A stretch of DNA of 10,245 nt, from contig PWXL01000129.1 of NCBI GenBank assembly GCA_003561145.1, forward strand, positions 1-10,245, read 5' to 3'. Of this stretch, positions 1-5,198 are shown piece by piece. Every line of letters begins with the position of its first letter. Positions within the stretch are counted from its first letter, which is position 1. Position numbers and translations under genes: made by a program. The notes under the pieces were generated by a model. The model was not told the DNA's origin, did not search any database, and saw nothing but the letters and a program-made list of their open reading frames with translations. The stretch comes from Candidatus Atribacteria bacterium. Lineage in GTDB: Bacteria; Atribacterota; Atribacteria; Atribacterales; Atribacteraceae.

Positions 1-1294
1 CCATTTCGGCGTGACCCCACGCAACTGCTTCTTCAGTAGTCATTTCACCGGTGACGACACGGTGAATAACGTCAGCGAGCACATCCGCACCGGTTATGTC
101 TCCAATACCGAGGTTCACCCACTTCCCATATTCAAAACCGTAAAGGTTTGCGTAATCAGCCAGTGCTTCGAAAGCCACGTGGTGAATATTTTCAAACCGT
201 TCTACAATTGGATCGTTCCAATATTCCTCGGCCTGGGAAGCTGCCACCGTGGTGGGATAAAAACCTCCCGGCTCCTGAACTGCAGTGAGAATATAGTTGA
301 TCTCCGGCCGCATCATGAAGCGGATGAAATCTTTCACGACTTCCAAGCGTTCCGGATCCTCAAATGTCCCACTGTAAATATGTACTTCATTGGGATAGGT
401 GATGGTTCCCCTTCTCCCATCATGGAGGGGTATATGGGCGGCTGCGTAATCATCTGTATCAAACTCTTCGTGGAAGCGTTTCTGAACTCCGGCAAAATAT
501 GGAGACTGGGCAATGACACCAGCAGCAATATTGAGCTCGATTTCGCCCCAGGACCAGGCTTCCGCACCGGGTGGGTTGTACTGGAAAAATTCATTGTACA
601 TGTCAACCGCCTCAATGGTGAGGGGGTTATCAAAGATCACATTGCCATCTTCGTCGAAGAACTTGGCTCCCAGTGTGTTCAGGAAAATGTAGGCTTGCTC
701 GGTGGTCATCAAGTTCTTGGCACCACCCAGCCCTATACCAAACACATCATCTTCACCCAAATCGGTAATTTTCTGTGTGTACTCGAGTGCCTCCTCCCAG
801 GTTTGCGGAGGTTCGGCAGTTCCCAGAAACTCTTCCAGGAAGCTCGGACGATAGGTCCACAGCATCACCATGGTAAAGACCGGTAGTCCCCAATACTCAC
901 CGTCGTGGAGATACATATCCCGCTGGGCAGGGAACAGCTCGTAGGCTTCATCGATCTCTTCCACGAGGTCAGTGATCGGCTCTACCGCACCTGCCTGGTA
1001 CACGGTCATCATAAGATCCGGGATGGAAAATTGAAAATCCGGCAAGGTATCTGCTTCGATTGCCGAAAGTGTCCGTACCCAGGCATCATCCCACATCACC
1101 ACTTCCTGTTCCACCCTCACACCCGGGTTTTCCTCTTCAAACAGGTCAATCACCTGTTGAAAAGCCGCTACCCGGTGCGCCGGTGCTTCGTGGTGCCAGA
1201 AGACGATGTCCATGGCACTCGCCGATGCTCCGAAAACCATGGCAAACAGGAAAACAACTGATAGGATAACAACCGCACTCAGTTTTTTACACAT
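1..1294 (-). CDS. ABC transporter sugar-binding protein, family 1 (3' end cut by window)
   Basis: Periplasmic solute-binding protein of the family-1 (MalE/UgpB-like, COG1653) type, which would deliver a sugar or sugar derivative to an inner-membrane permease. The frame is open for 431 codons from the ATG at 1294 to the window edge, close to the usual family length of 420-450, so little is missing. Residues 1-27 form a signal peptide: K3-K4, a hydrophobic core, and ASA before Met28. There is no lipobox, so the protein should be soluble. The mature protein opens MDIVFWHHE and has FEEENPGVRVEQE near residues 53-65 and YWGLPVF near 134-140, all typical of the family. It is rich in Asp and Glu. 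The start is fixed by AGGAGG at 1302-1307, seven bases upstream. The gene lies downstream of a GntR regulator and has its own promoter and operator. Permease genes would be expected just to the left. The substrate cannot be read from sequence. Confidence 0.93.
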   Translation of the reverse strand, partial: MCKKLSAVVILSVVFLFAMVFGASASAMDIVFWHHEAPAHRVAAFQQVIDLFEEENPGVRVEQEVVMWDDAWVRTLSAIEADTLPDFQFSIPDLMMTVYQAGAVEPITDLVEEIDEAYELFPAQRDMYLHDGEYWGLPVFTMVMLWTYRPSFLEEFLGTAEPPQTWEEALEYTQKITDLGEDDVFGIGLGGAKNLMTTEQAYIFLNTLGAKFFDEDGNVIFDNPLTIEAVDMYNEFFQYNPPGAEAWSWGEIELNIAAGVIAQSPYFAGVQKRFHEEFDTDDYAAAHIPLHDGRRGTITYPNEVHIYSGTFEDPERLEVVKDFIRFMMRPEINYILTAVQEPGGFYPTTVAASQAEEYWNDPIVERFENIHHVAFEALADYANLYGFEYGKWVNLGIGDITGADVLADVIHRVVTGEMTTEEAVAWGHAEM

Positions 1295-1309
1295 GACAAA
1301 ACCTCCTTT

Positions 1310-1329
1310 GTAAAGTTATTGTACTTTAC
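1310..1329 (-). promoter_or_regulatory. Hairpin just upstream of the sugar-binding protein ribosome site
   Basis: In the mRNA, GTAAAGT pairs with ACTTTAC across a six-base loop (ACAATA), a 7-bp perfect stem. It ends two bases before the AAGGAGG ribosome site of the sugar-binding gene. The stop codon of the short leader ORF lies across the loop and second arm, so ribosomes finishing the leader would melt this stem. The structure is seen directly; a role in translational coupling is inference. Confidence 0.45.
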
Positions 1330-1363
1330 GAAGTAGTGTTACAAAATTCATAGACGCTCGCAT
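1316..1363 (-). CDS. Possible 15-aa leader peptide (MRASMNFVTLLRKVQ)
   Basis: An ATG at 1363 follows GAGGAGGTGAT (1374-1364), which matches the 3' end of 16S rRNA over about ten bases. That is the strongest ribosome site in the window. The ORF encodes MRASMNFVTLLRKVQ and ends in TAA inside the hairpin before the sugar-binding gene. The spacing from AGGAGG to ATG is four bases, which is short. The peptide has no run of a single amino acid, so classical amino-acid attenuation is unlikely. A ribosome-loading or coupling role is possible. It could also be a standby ribosome site with no peptide function. Translation cannot be shown from sequence alone. Confidence 0.35.
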   Translation of the reverse strand: MRASMNFVTLLRKVQ

Positions 1364-1409
1364 ATCACCTCCTCATGTTTTTTTGAACAACATGTGTTTC
1401 GGCATTCAA

Positions 1410-1420
1410 CCTGTATAAGG
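1410..1420. promoter_or_regulatory. Second, imperfect GntR half-site in the sugar-binding leader
   Basis: CCTGTATAAGG repeats the left half of the operator motif (CCTGTATA) 18 bp from the equivalent position of the perfect site at 1430-1439. It sits farther downstream in the transcribed leader. It may be an auxiliary, lower-affinity site for the same repressor. Only one half is well conserved. Confidence 0.35.
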
Positions 1421-1429
1421 CCATCATGT

Positions 1430-1439
1430 TGTATATACA
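1430..1439. promoter_or_regulatory. HutC/GntR-type operator for the sugar-binding gene
   Basis: TGTATATACA is a perfect 10-bp palindrome and fits the GT-N-TA-N-AC pattern known for HutC-subfamily GntR repressors. It shares one base with the -10 box (1439-1444) of the minus-strand promoter and covers the expected transcription start, so a bound repressor would block initiation. A near-identical site (TGTTTATACA) precedes the GntR gene itself. Confidence 0.68.
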
Positions 1440-1467
1440 GGTTACAATGAGTCATGACAAGTGTCAA
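1439..1467 (-). promoter_or_regulatory. Sigma-70-like promoter of the sugar-binding protein gene
   Basis: On the minus strand, a perfect TTGACA (1467-1462) is followed after 17 bases by TAACCT (1444-1439), which keeps the three most conserved -10 positions (T, A and final T). Transcription should start around 1432-1434, within the TGTATATACA operator, giving a leader of about 140 bases. Confidence 0.62.
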
Positions 1468-1490
1468 TAGAAAGAACACTTTCAGCGTTC
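1466..1490 (-). terminator. Weak intrinsic terminator after the GntR gene
   Basis: On the minus strand, GAACGCT and AGTGTTC pair around a GAA loop (1490-1474) with one G-U pair, followed by the T-rich tract TTTCTATT. It starts 23 bases after the GntR stop codon. The stem is short and AT-rich, so termination is probably partial. Its T-tract runs into the -35 box of the next promoter. Confidence 0.45.
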
Positions 1491-1513
1491 CGGCCTATGT
1501 GAGTCGAAGATAA

Positions 1514-2281
1514 TCAGAAAGAACGGTTACGATGGTTGGGGGTAATCAAGCCCACCATGAATTTATAGCGGTCTGAACGGTATAAGAAGGTAATATATTC
1601 AATGGGGGTTTCAGCTTCATCATAGGTGATGCGCTCGCATAACAAACCCGGTGCTCTTCTCGGAACGCGTAAAAAATCCGCCTCCTCATCCTGTAGGGCA
1701 ACCGCTTCCAACGTCTGCCTGGCCCAGGAAACAGGATGTGCAATGAACGTATTCAGTATATCACACATATCACGGTGCAAGATCTCTTCTTCCGATACTT
1801 TCAGAAAACCCCGAAAAAGCCTCCAGGGTAAAAATGCTTCCTGCAAGCATATGGGCTCTTCATCAGCAAACAACAACCTCTTCACACGAATAACCTTTTC
1901 ATCTTTATGCAGGTTGAGATACTCCGCTACTTTGGGCTGCGGGTTTATAATTGTACGCTCCAGCAACCGGCACGACGGACGCATTCCACGGCCCAGCATG
2001 TCTTCCGTGAAAGTAACCAGGTAGGCCAACTTCTCGACAATCTTCGGTTGAGCCACATACGTTCCTTTTCCCGCCACCCGGTAGAGAAAGCCTTCCCTGG
2101 CCAGATCATCTATGACCTTACGAACCGTCATGCGGCTGATGTTGAACTTTCGGCACCATTCAGCCTCCGAGTATAACCGGTCTCCCGGCTTCAGGTCTCC
2201 TTCCACCACCATGTCCAATATAATTTTTCGCAACTGGACATGAATAGGTACGGCTGAATGCTTTTGGATAACATGTAACAT
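1514..2281 (-). CDS. GntR-family transcriptional regulator, HutC subfamily (UTRA domain)
   Basis: Cytoplasmic DNA-binding repressor of 255 aa, the normal length for the subfamily. Residues about 10-77 form the winged helix-turn-helix: PIHVQLRKII, then KPGDRLYSEAE, a recognition helix around NISRMTVRKVIDDLA (47-61), and the wing GKGTYV (71-76). From about residue 85 to 245 lies a UTRA effector domain, recognised by FTEDMLGRGMRPSC, RVKRLLFADEEPICLQEAFLP and ITYDEAETPIEYITFLYRSDRYKF. In this family a sugar phosphate or other small metabolite binds UTRA and releases the DNA. The ATG at 2281 is preceded by AGGGGAG. Operator-like palindromes downstream of its own promoter and at the adjacent sugar-binding promoter point to autoregulation and control of that transporter. 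The effector is unknown. Confidence 0.93.
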   Translation of the reverse strand: MLHVIQKHSAVPIHVQLRKIILDMVVEGDLKPGDRLYSEAEWCRKFNISRMTVRKVIDDLAREGFLYRVAGKGTYVAQPKIVEKLAYLVTFTEDMLGRGMRPSCRLLERTIINPQPKVAEYLNLHKDEKVIRVKRLLFADEEPICLQEAFLPWRLFRGFLKVSEEEILHRDMCDILNTFIAHPVSWARQTLEAVALQDEEADFLRVPRRAPGLLCERITYDEAETPIEYITFLYRSDRYKFMVGLITPNHRNRSF

Positions 2282-2323
2282 CTATGCTCCCCTTGTCAAT
2301 ACGCTCATGCTTCATATGTAATA

Positions 2324-2337
2324 CCTGTTTATACAGG
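2324..2337. promoter_or_regulatory. Operator in the GntR gene's own leader
   Basis: CCTGTTTATACAGG is a 14-bp palindrome with five-base perfect arms (CCTGT/ACAGG), flanked by TAATA and ATTA. Its core TGTTTATACA differs by one base from the perfect site at 1430-1439. It lies about 17 bases downstream of the GntR -10 box, where bound protein would block early transcription, as expected for autorepression. Confidence 0.63.
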
Positions 2338-2353
2338 ATTACTCCACATGATA

Positions 2354-2382
2354 AGAATAAACAAAATTCATACTGACGTCAA
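2354..2382 (-). promoter_or_regulatory. Sigma-70-like promoter of the GntR regulator gene
   Basis: On the minus strand, TTGACG (2382-2377, five of six consensus bases) and TATTCT (2359-2354, four of six) are separated by 17 bases. The expected start is near 2347, giving a leader of about 65 bases that contains the palindromic operator. The -35 box is part of the palindrome TGACGTCA (2374-2381), shared with a candidate divergent promoter. Confidence 0.55.
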
Positions 2383-2401
2383 ATCGTGTATTGATTATGG
2401 T
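2373..2401 (+). promoter_or_regulatory. Candidate divergent promoter for the serpin-capA pair
   Basis: CTGACG (2373-2378) and TATGGT (2396-2401) each match four of six consensus bases and are 17 bases apart. The -35 box overlaps that of the oppositely directed GntR promoter within the palindrome TGACGTCA. A transcript from here would carry a leader of about 100 bases before the serpin GTG. It is weaker than the GntR promoter by eye. Confidence 0.35.
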
Positions 2402-2419
2402 ATTGTATTATGCTGAGCA

Positions 2420-2436
2420 GGAGAGGGGAACTCTCC
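2420..2436 (+). other. Small hairpin in the serpin leader
   Basis: GGAGAG and CTCTCC pair across a GGGAA loop, a 6-bp stem. It contains a Shine-Dalgarno-like GGAG but no start codon follows at a usable distance. Its function is not evident; it is noted because a second hairpin follows at 2480-2494 in the same leader. Confidence 0.3.
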
Positions 2437-2479
2437 AGGGGGGTGGCCTGATACAGTACAAGAGGAAAACAAAAAACAA

Positions 2480-2494
2480 GCGGCTGCAAGCCGC
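2480..2494 (+). other. Hairpin directly before the serpin ribosome site
   Basis: GCGGCT and AGCCGC pair across a GCA loop, a GC-rich 6-bp stem ending four bases before the GGAG ribosome site (2499-2502). It has no T-tract, so it is not a terminator. It may protect the mRNA 5' region or tune initiation at the GTG start; both are inference. Confidence 0.38.
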
Positions 2495-2508
2495 AAACGG
2501 AGTACATC

Positions 2509-3750
2509 GTGCGCAACTTCCTATCGACTCGCATATTGATTACTTTTACTTGTATTGCAATATTAGGTTTCTGTGCTGGATGTATGAGCGGCGATGGTAT
2601 ACGGGCATATCCCCCACAACGGGGGATTGATGCAAGACTGGTCGGATCGAGCAATCTCTTTGGTTTCGATCTTCTGACGCGCATAGCCCGGGAGAACAGC
2701 GGGGGGAATTTCCTCATCTCCCCCATGGGTATATTTCTCTCGGCTTCGCTTGCCTCCATGGGAGCTGAAAAAACAACACAAGAATCCATAGCCAGGGTAT
2801 TACGGACCACTCATATTGAGCGGGCGGAACTTGAGCAGGGAGTTGACGCCCTTCTGAATGCACTCGTTGAAGCAGACACCCTGGTCGATTTTACAACGGT
2901 TCTCGCCTTGTGGACCAGTAAAGACATTTCACCAAAAGGTGCATTTGTGAAGCAGGCTGAAAACTCTTTTCGGGCTGTTGTCAAAGAGGCTGATTTCAAC
3001 AATCCTGCCGTGACCCAAGATATCAACAACTGGCTGAAGGAAAGCACGGGCGGGCATATAGCCGAATCACTGGCAAGCATTGACCGGGATACCCTGCTGC
3101 TGTTCATGAGCGCGGTATATTTTTCAGGTACGTGGACCAATGTTTTTGATCCTGAACGCACAACTCCCGGCTCCTTCTTCCCGATGACGGGAAGTGAAAC
3201 CACGGTTCCCATGATGAGCCGTACAGGGAAGTATGAGTATCTTGAAACCGAGCTTTTCCGAGCCATTGCGCTTCCCTATGGGAAAGAACGTTTCAGCATG
3301 TATATTTTTTTGCCACAGGAGGACCGTCACATCACCGATCTTATAAGAGAATTAACAGCAGGGAACTGGAGTAACTGGATGGGCCGCTTCACTTCAACAG
3401 AGGTTTCCCTCACCCTGCCCCGTTTCCAGCTCATATCAAACCTTGAACTCGATCCTTATCTCGCTGAAATGGGTATGAAGGAAGCTTTTCAGTCCAAGGA
3501 GGCAGACTTTTCGGGCATAGCCGAACCTCCGCCGAATGCATATATCAAACATGTCATGCATACCTTTGCGCTCGATGTCAATGAAGGAACACAGTATACC
3601 CCTGATGGAACCCGGGATACAGAATCGGCCTCCCTCCCAGACACGGACCTTGCTATGACTGTTGACCGGCCATTTTTTTGTGCGGTGCGTGATGAATTGA
3701 CCGGCATAATATTGATGGCAGGATTCATAAACACACATCCAGAAGAATGA
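2509..3750 (+). CDS. Serpin-family protein, probable lipoprotein, with atypical reactive-centre hinge
   Basis: A 413-aa serpin (MEROPS family I4), a fold that usually traps serine or cysteine proteases. Start is GTG at 2509 with GGAG six bases upstream. Residues 1-25 look like a lipoprotein signal: R8, a hydrophobic run, then CAGC with Cys25 as lipidation site, although Leu is more usual at -3. Serpin signatures run in order: NFLISPMGI (67-75), INNWLKESTGGHI (172-184), SAVYFSGTW (201-209), MMSRTGKYEY (235-244), ALPYGKERFSMYIFLP (254-269), TLPRF (302-306), GMKEAF (322-327), ADFSGI (332-337), H351, and the C-terminal RPFFCAVRDELTGIILMAGFIN (387-408). The hinge, however, reads VNEGTQYTPDGT (357-368), with Tyr, Pro and Asp where inhibitory serpins carry small residues. 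Shutter positions equal to antitrypsin Ser56 and Asn186 are Gly74 and Ser201. It overlaps the next gene by ATGA. It may be non-inhibitory. Confidence 0.93.
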   Translation: MRNFLSTRILITFTCIAILGFCAGCMSGDGIRAYPPQRGIDARLVGSSNLFGFDLLTRIARENSGGNFLISPMGIFLSASLASMGAEKTTQESIARVLRTTHIERAELEQGVDALLNALVEADTLVDFTTVLALWTSKDISPKGAFVKQAENSFRAVVKEADFNNPAVTQDINNWLKESTGGHIAESLASIDRDTLLLFMSAVYFSGTWTNVFDPERTTPGSFFPMTGSETTVPMMSRTGKYEYLETELFRAIALPYGKERFSMYIFLPQEDRHITDLIRELTAGNWSNWMGRFTSTEVSLTLPRFQLISNLELDPYLAEMGMKEAFQSKEADFSGIAEPPPNAYIKHVMHTFALDVNEGTQYTPDGTRDTESASLPDTDLAMTVDRPFFCAVRDELTGIILMAGFINTHPEE

Positions 3751-4775
3751 AAAAGGTATCCGTTTTTCACGGTTTTTGGAAATTTTTTTTGCTCCTGCAG
3801 TTCACCTTCGTTTCTCTTTGGATCACACCCGCTCGTGCCGGTGACGGTATGACCTTCGCTGCCTGTGGAGATATTCTCCCCGACAGGGGAATACGCCGGG
3901 CCATGGAAATCCATGGTCCTTCTTACCCTTTTTCAGAAATAACTCCCCTGTTACGTTCTTTCGAGATTGTTTTCGGCAACCTGGAAGCTCCGCTTTCCAA
4001 CAGGGGAACAGAGGCAGACCGTCCCGTTCTTTTTCGAGGGGACCCGCTTTTCGCAGGAGAACTGGCCCTCGCCGGTTTTACCTTTCTCTCGCTTGCCAAC
4101 AATCATGCTCTTGATTATGGCTCTCTTGCCCTGGCCGACACCATCTCTGTGTTGCGGTTATACCAGATGGTTCCCCTTGGAGCCGGGTATACCAGGGAAG
4201 AGGCTACCCTCCCCTACATTATGGAAAAAAATGGGGTTCGGTTGGCTTTTTTTGCGTCATTCCCTGCAGGACAAGACTCATCACCAGCGACGGGGACGAC
4301 TATCAACACTCTGTCACCATCCACGTTAGCTGAGCAGATACAGGAGGTGAAAAAAGATGTAGACATTGTAGTGGTATCCCTACATTGGGGAATCGAATAT
4401 TCTCCCCGCCCTTCATCAAAACAAAAGTATGGGGCCCGTACCCTCATAGAAGCAGGAGCCGATCTGATCCTTGGTCATCACCCACATTGCATGCAGGGAA
4501 TTGAACGTTACAGAGGCGGCTATATTGTATACAGCCTGGGGAACTGTATTTTCGATGGAAGACGGCGGGAAGAAAAAGAGGCGTTTCTGTTCACCTGTAC
4601 CATTGCCTCATCCGGCATACGCAATCCTTATGTGATTCCCCTGGTGATACATGACGGTCAGGCCCGTATCGCCCGGGGAGAAGACTATACAAGAATCGCC
4701 GATACGCTCATCTCACTATCCGGAGAACTGGGCACACTTCTTGTCAATGGAAAGGACGGTCTCTTCCTCCCATGA
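3747..4775 (+). CDS. CapA-family protein (poly-gamma-glutamate capsule type), secreted
   Basis: A 342-aa member of the CapA / PGA_cap family, a metallophosphatase-like fold. Bacillus CapA is involved in poly-gamma-glutamate capsule synthesis, but most distant relatives have no proven reaction. Residues 1-31 form a signal peptide ending PARA before Gly32, so it should act outside the inner membrane. Family motifs are complete: CGDILPDRGI (40-49), GNLEAPLS (77-84), SLANNHALDYG (115-125), SLHWGIEYSPRPSSKQ (211-226) and GADLILGHHPHCMQGIE (237-253), followed by YSLGNCIFD (262-270). The Asp, Asn, His and Glu residues in these motifs are the probable metal ligands. No pgsB/capB, capC or pgsE homologue is nearby, so capsule synthesis is not supported by context. 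The ATG overlaps the serpin stop by ATGA, indicating translational coupling; the two exported proteins may function together at the cell surface. Confidence 0.92.
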   Translation: MKKVSVFHGFWKFFLLLQFTFVSLWITPARAGDGMTFAACGDILPDRGIRRAMEIHGPSYPFSEITPLLRSFEIVFGNLEAPLSNRGTEADRPVLFRGDPLFAGELALAGFTFLSLANNHALDYGSLALADTISVLRLYQMVPLGAGYTREEATLPYIMEKNGVRLAFFASFPAGQDSSPATGTTINTLSPSTLAEQIQEVKKDVDIVVVSLHWGIEYSPRPSSKQKYGARTLIEAGADLILGHHPHCMQGIERYRGGYIVYSLGNCIFDGRRREEKEAFLFTCTIASSGIRNPYVIPLVIHDGQARIARGEDYTRIADTLISLSGELGTLLVNGKDGLFLP

Positions 4776-4831
4776 CTTGCGTATCCCTTTTCGAAACATA
4801 CGGTTGCTTGAAAAAGAAAGGGAAAAGAGAG

Positions 4832-4952
4832 AAGGATTGTCTGCTCTTATGAATCAATATACCCCACATACTATGTACATATCTTCGGAAAACCTGACCA
4901 AGGTAGCAGTAGCGGCAATTACAGTGAAAACACTCAGTGGCAGACAATCCTT
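4832..4952. repeat. 13-bp perfect inverted repeat spanning 121 bp
   Basis: AAGGATTGTCTGC (4832-4844) is exactly inverted as GCAGACAATCCTT (4940-4952), with 95 bases between. The match stops sharply at the outer side. The inner part contains a smaller hairpin AGTG-AAAA-CACT. The arrangement fits either a structured RNA closed by a long stem, or a very small element with terminal inverted repeats. No target-site duplication is obvious. Confidence 0.6.
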
Positions 4953-4988
4953 GATAACCTGATGTTTCCAGGCCAAATGGAACTGAAA

Positions 4989-4998
4989 TAACCGGTTA
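4989..4998. promoter_or_regulatory. 10-bp palindrome TAACCGGTTA
   Basis: A perfect palindrome about 70 bases upstream of the 42-aa ORF. It could be an operator half, but palindromes of this size are frequent and no matching second copy was noticed in the window, so function is doubtful. Confidence 0.2.
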
Positions 4999-5069
4999 CA
5001 TCTTCTGCTCAACCATTCTTTTTACTATCCAATACATTACCGAAAAGCGAAAGACGGAGGTTTCTCTTA

Positions 5070-5198
5070 ATGCACGTGTTCATTTATTCTCTGAACCGCG
5101 TATTTTTTGTACTCATCTGCATAATTCTTGCGCTTGCGGAGAAAAATAGAGCCACTATAATCTTCCTTACCAATACATGGAAGGGCTATGCTGTATGA
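5070..5198 (+). CDS. Small 42-aa membrane peptide, coupled to the lipid A acyltransferase
   Basis: An ORF of 42 codons starts with ATG at 5070, nine bases after a full GGAGG ribosome site (5056-5060). Its TGA overlaps the ATG of the next gene as ATGA. The peptide has a hydrophobic stretch from about residue 3 to 23 (VFIYSLNRVFFVLICIILALA) and then a short charged segment with EKNR, so a single membrane-spanning helix is likely. I do not recognise a family. Support comes from the ribosome site, the hydrophobic segment and the precise four-base overlap. Against it: a TATAAT box lies inside (5156-5161), so part of this stretch may serve as a promoter instead. A role in folding or locating the acyltransferase is a guess. 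Confidence 0.5.
   Translation: MHVFIYSLNRVFFVLICIILALAEKNRATIIFLTNTWKGYAV
5134..5161 (+). promoter_or_regulatory. Candidate promoter directly before the acyltransferase
   Basis: A perfect TATAAT (5156-5161) lies 16 bases after TTGCGG (5134-5139), which matches only TTG of the -35 consensus. Transcription would begin near 5168, about 27 bases before the acyltransferase ATG. It falls inside the 42-aa ORF, so the two readings compete or coexist. Confidence 0.4.

Larger units (their letters stand above)
4776..5069. other. Intergenic region without a convincing gene
   Basis: This stretch separates capA from the 42-aa ORF. It starts with a purine-rich run (4810-4835), continues with the long-range inverted repeat at 4832-4952, and ends with a short palindrome TAACCGGTTA (4989-4998). 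No tRNA, terminator with a T-tract, or coding frame with a proper ribosome site is visible. One frame stays open from inside capA to 4962, but its reading has no recognisable domain. The break suggests that the genes to the right may have their own promoter. Confidence 0.6.

Noticed and set aside
11..886. Plus-strand open frame of 291 codons, with another at 905-1261
   Set aside because: They lie antisense to the sugar-binding protein, whose minus-strand reading has a signal peptide, family motifs and a correct ribosome site; the plus-strand readings have none.
1374..1394. CATGTT / AACATG hairpin upstream of the leader ORF ribosome site
   Set aside because: A six-base AT-rich stem with an A-rich loop; too weak to claim a function.
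3902..3917. CCATGGAAATCCATGG inverted repeat within capA
   Set aside because: Only seven-base arms around a common restriction-site palindrome inside a well-conserved coding gene; likely chance.
4784..4823. TCCCTTT / AAAGGGA pairing as a terminator after capA
   Set aside because: The stem is short, the loop is 26 bases, and no T-tract follows on the plus strand.
4651..4962. Plus-strand frame of 103 codons running from inside capA into the intergenic gap
   Set aside because: It starts inside capA in another frame, lacks a ribosome site, and its product shows no recognisable motif; the internal ATG at 4849 is too far from any Shine-Dalgarno.
5177..5194. Upstream ATG (MEGLCC...) as the acyltransferase start
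   Set aside because: No ribosome site precedes it, while ATG 5195 has GGAAGGG and overlaps the upstream stop as ATGA.
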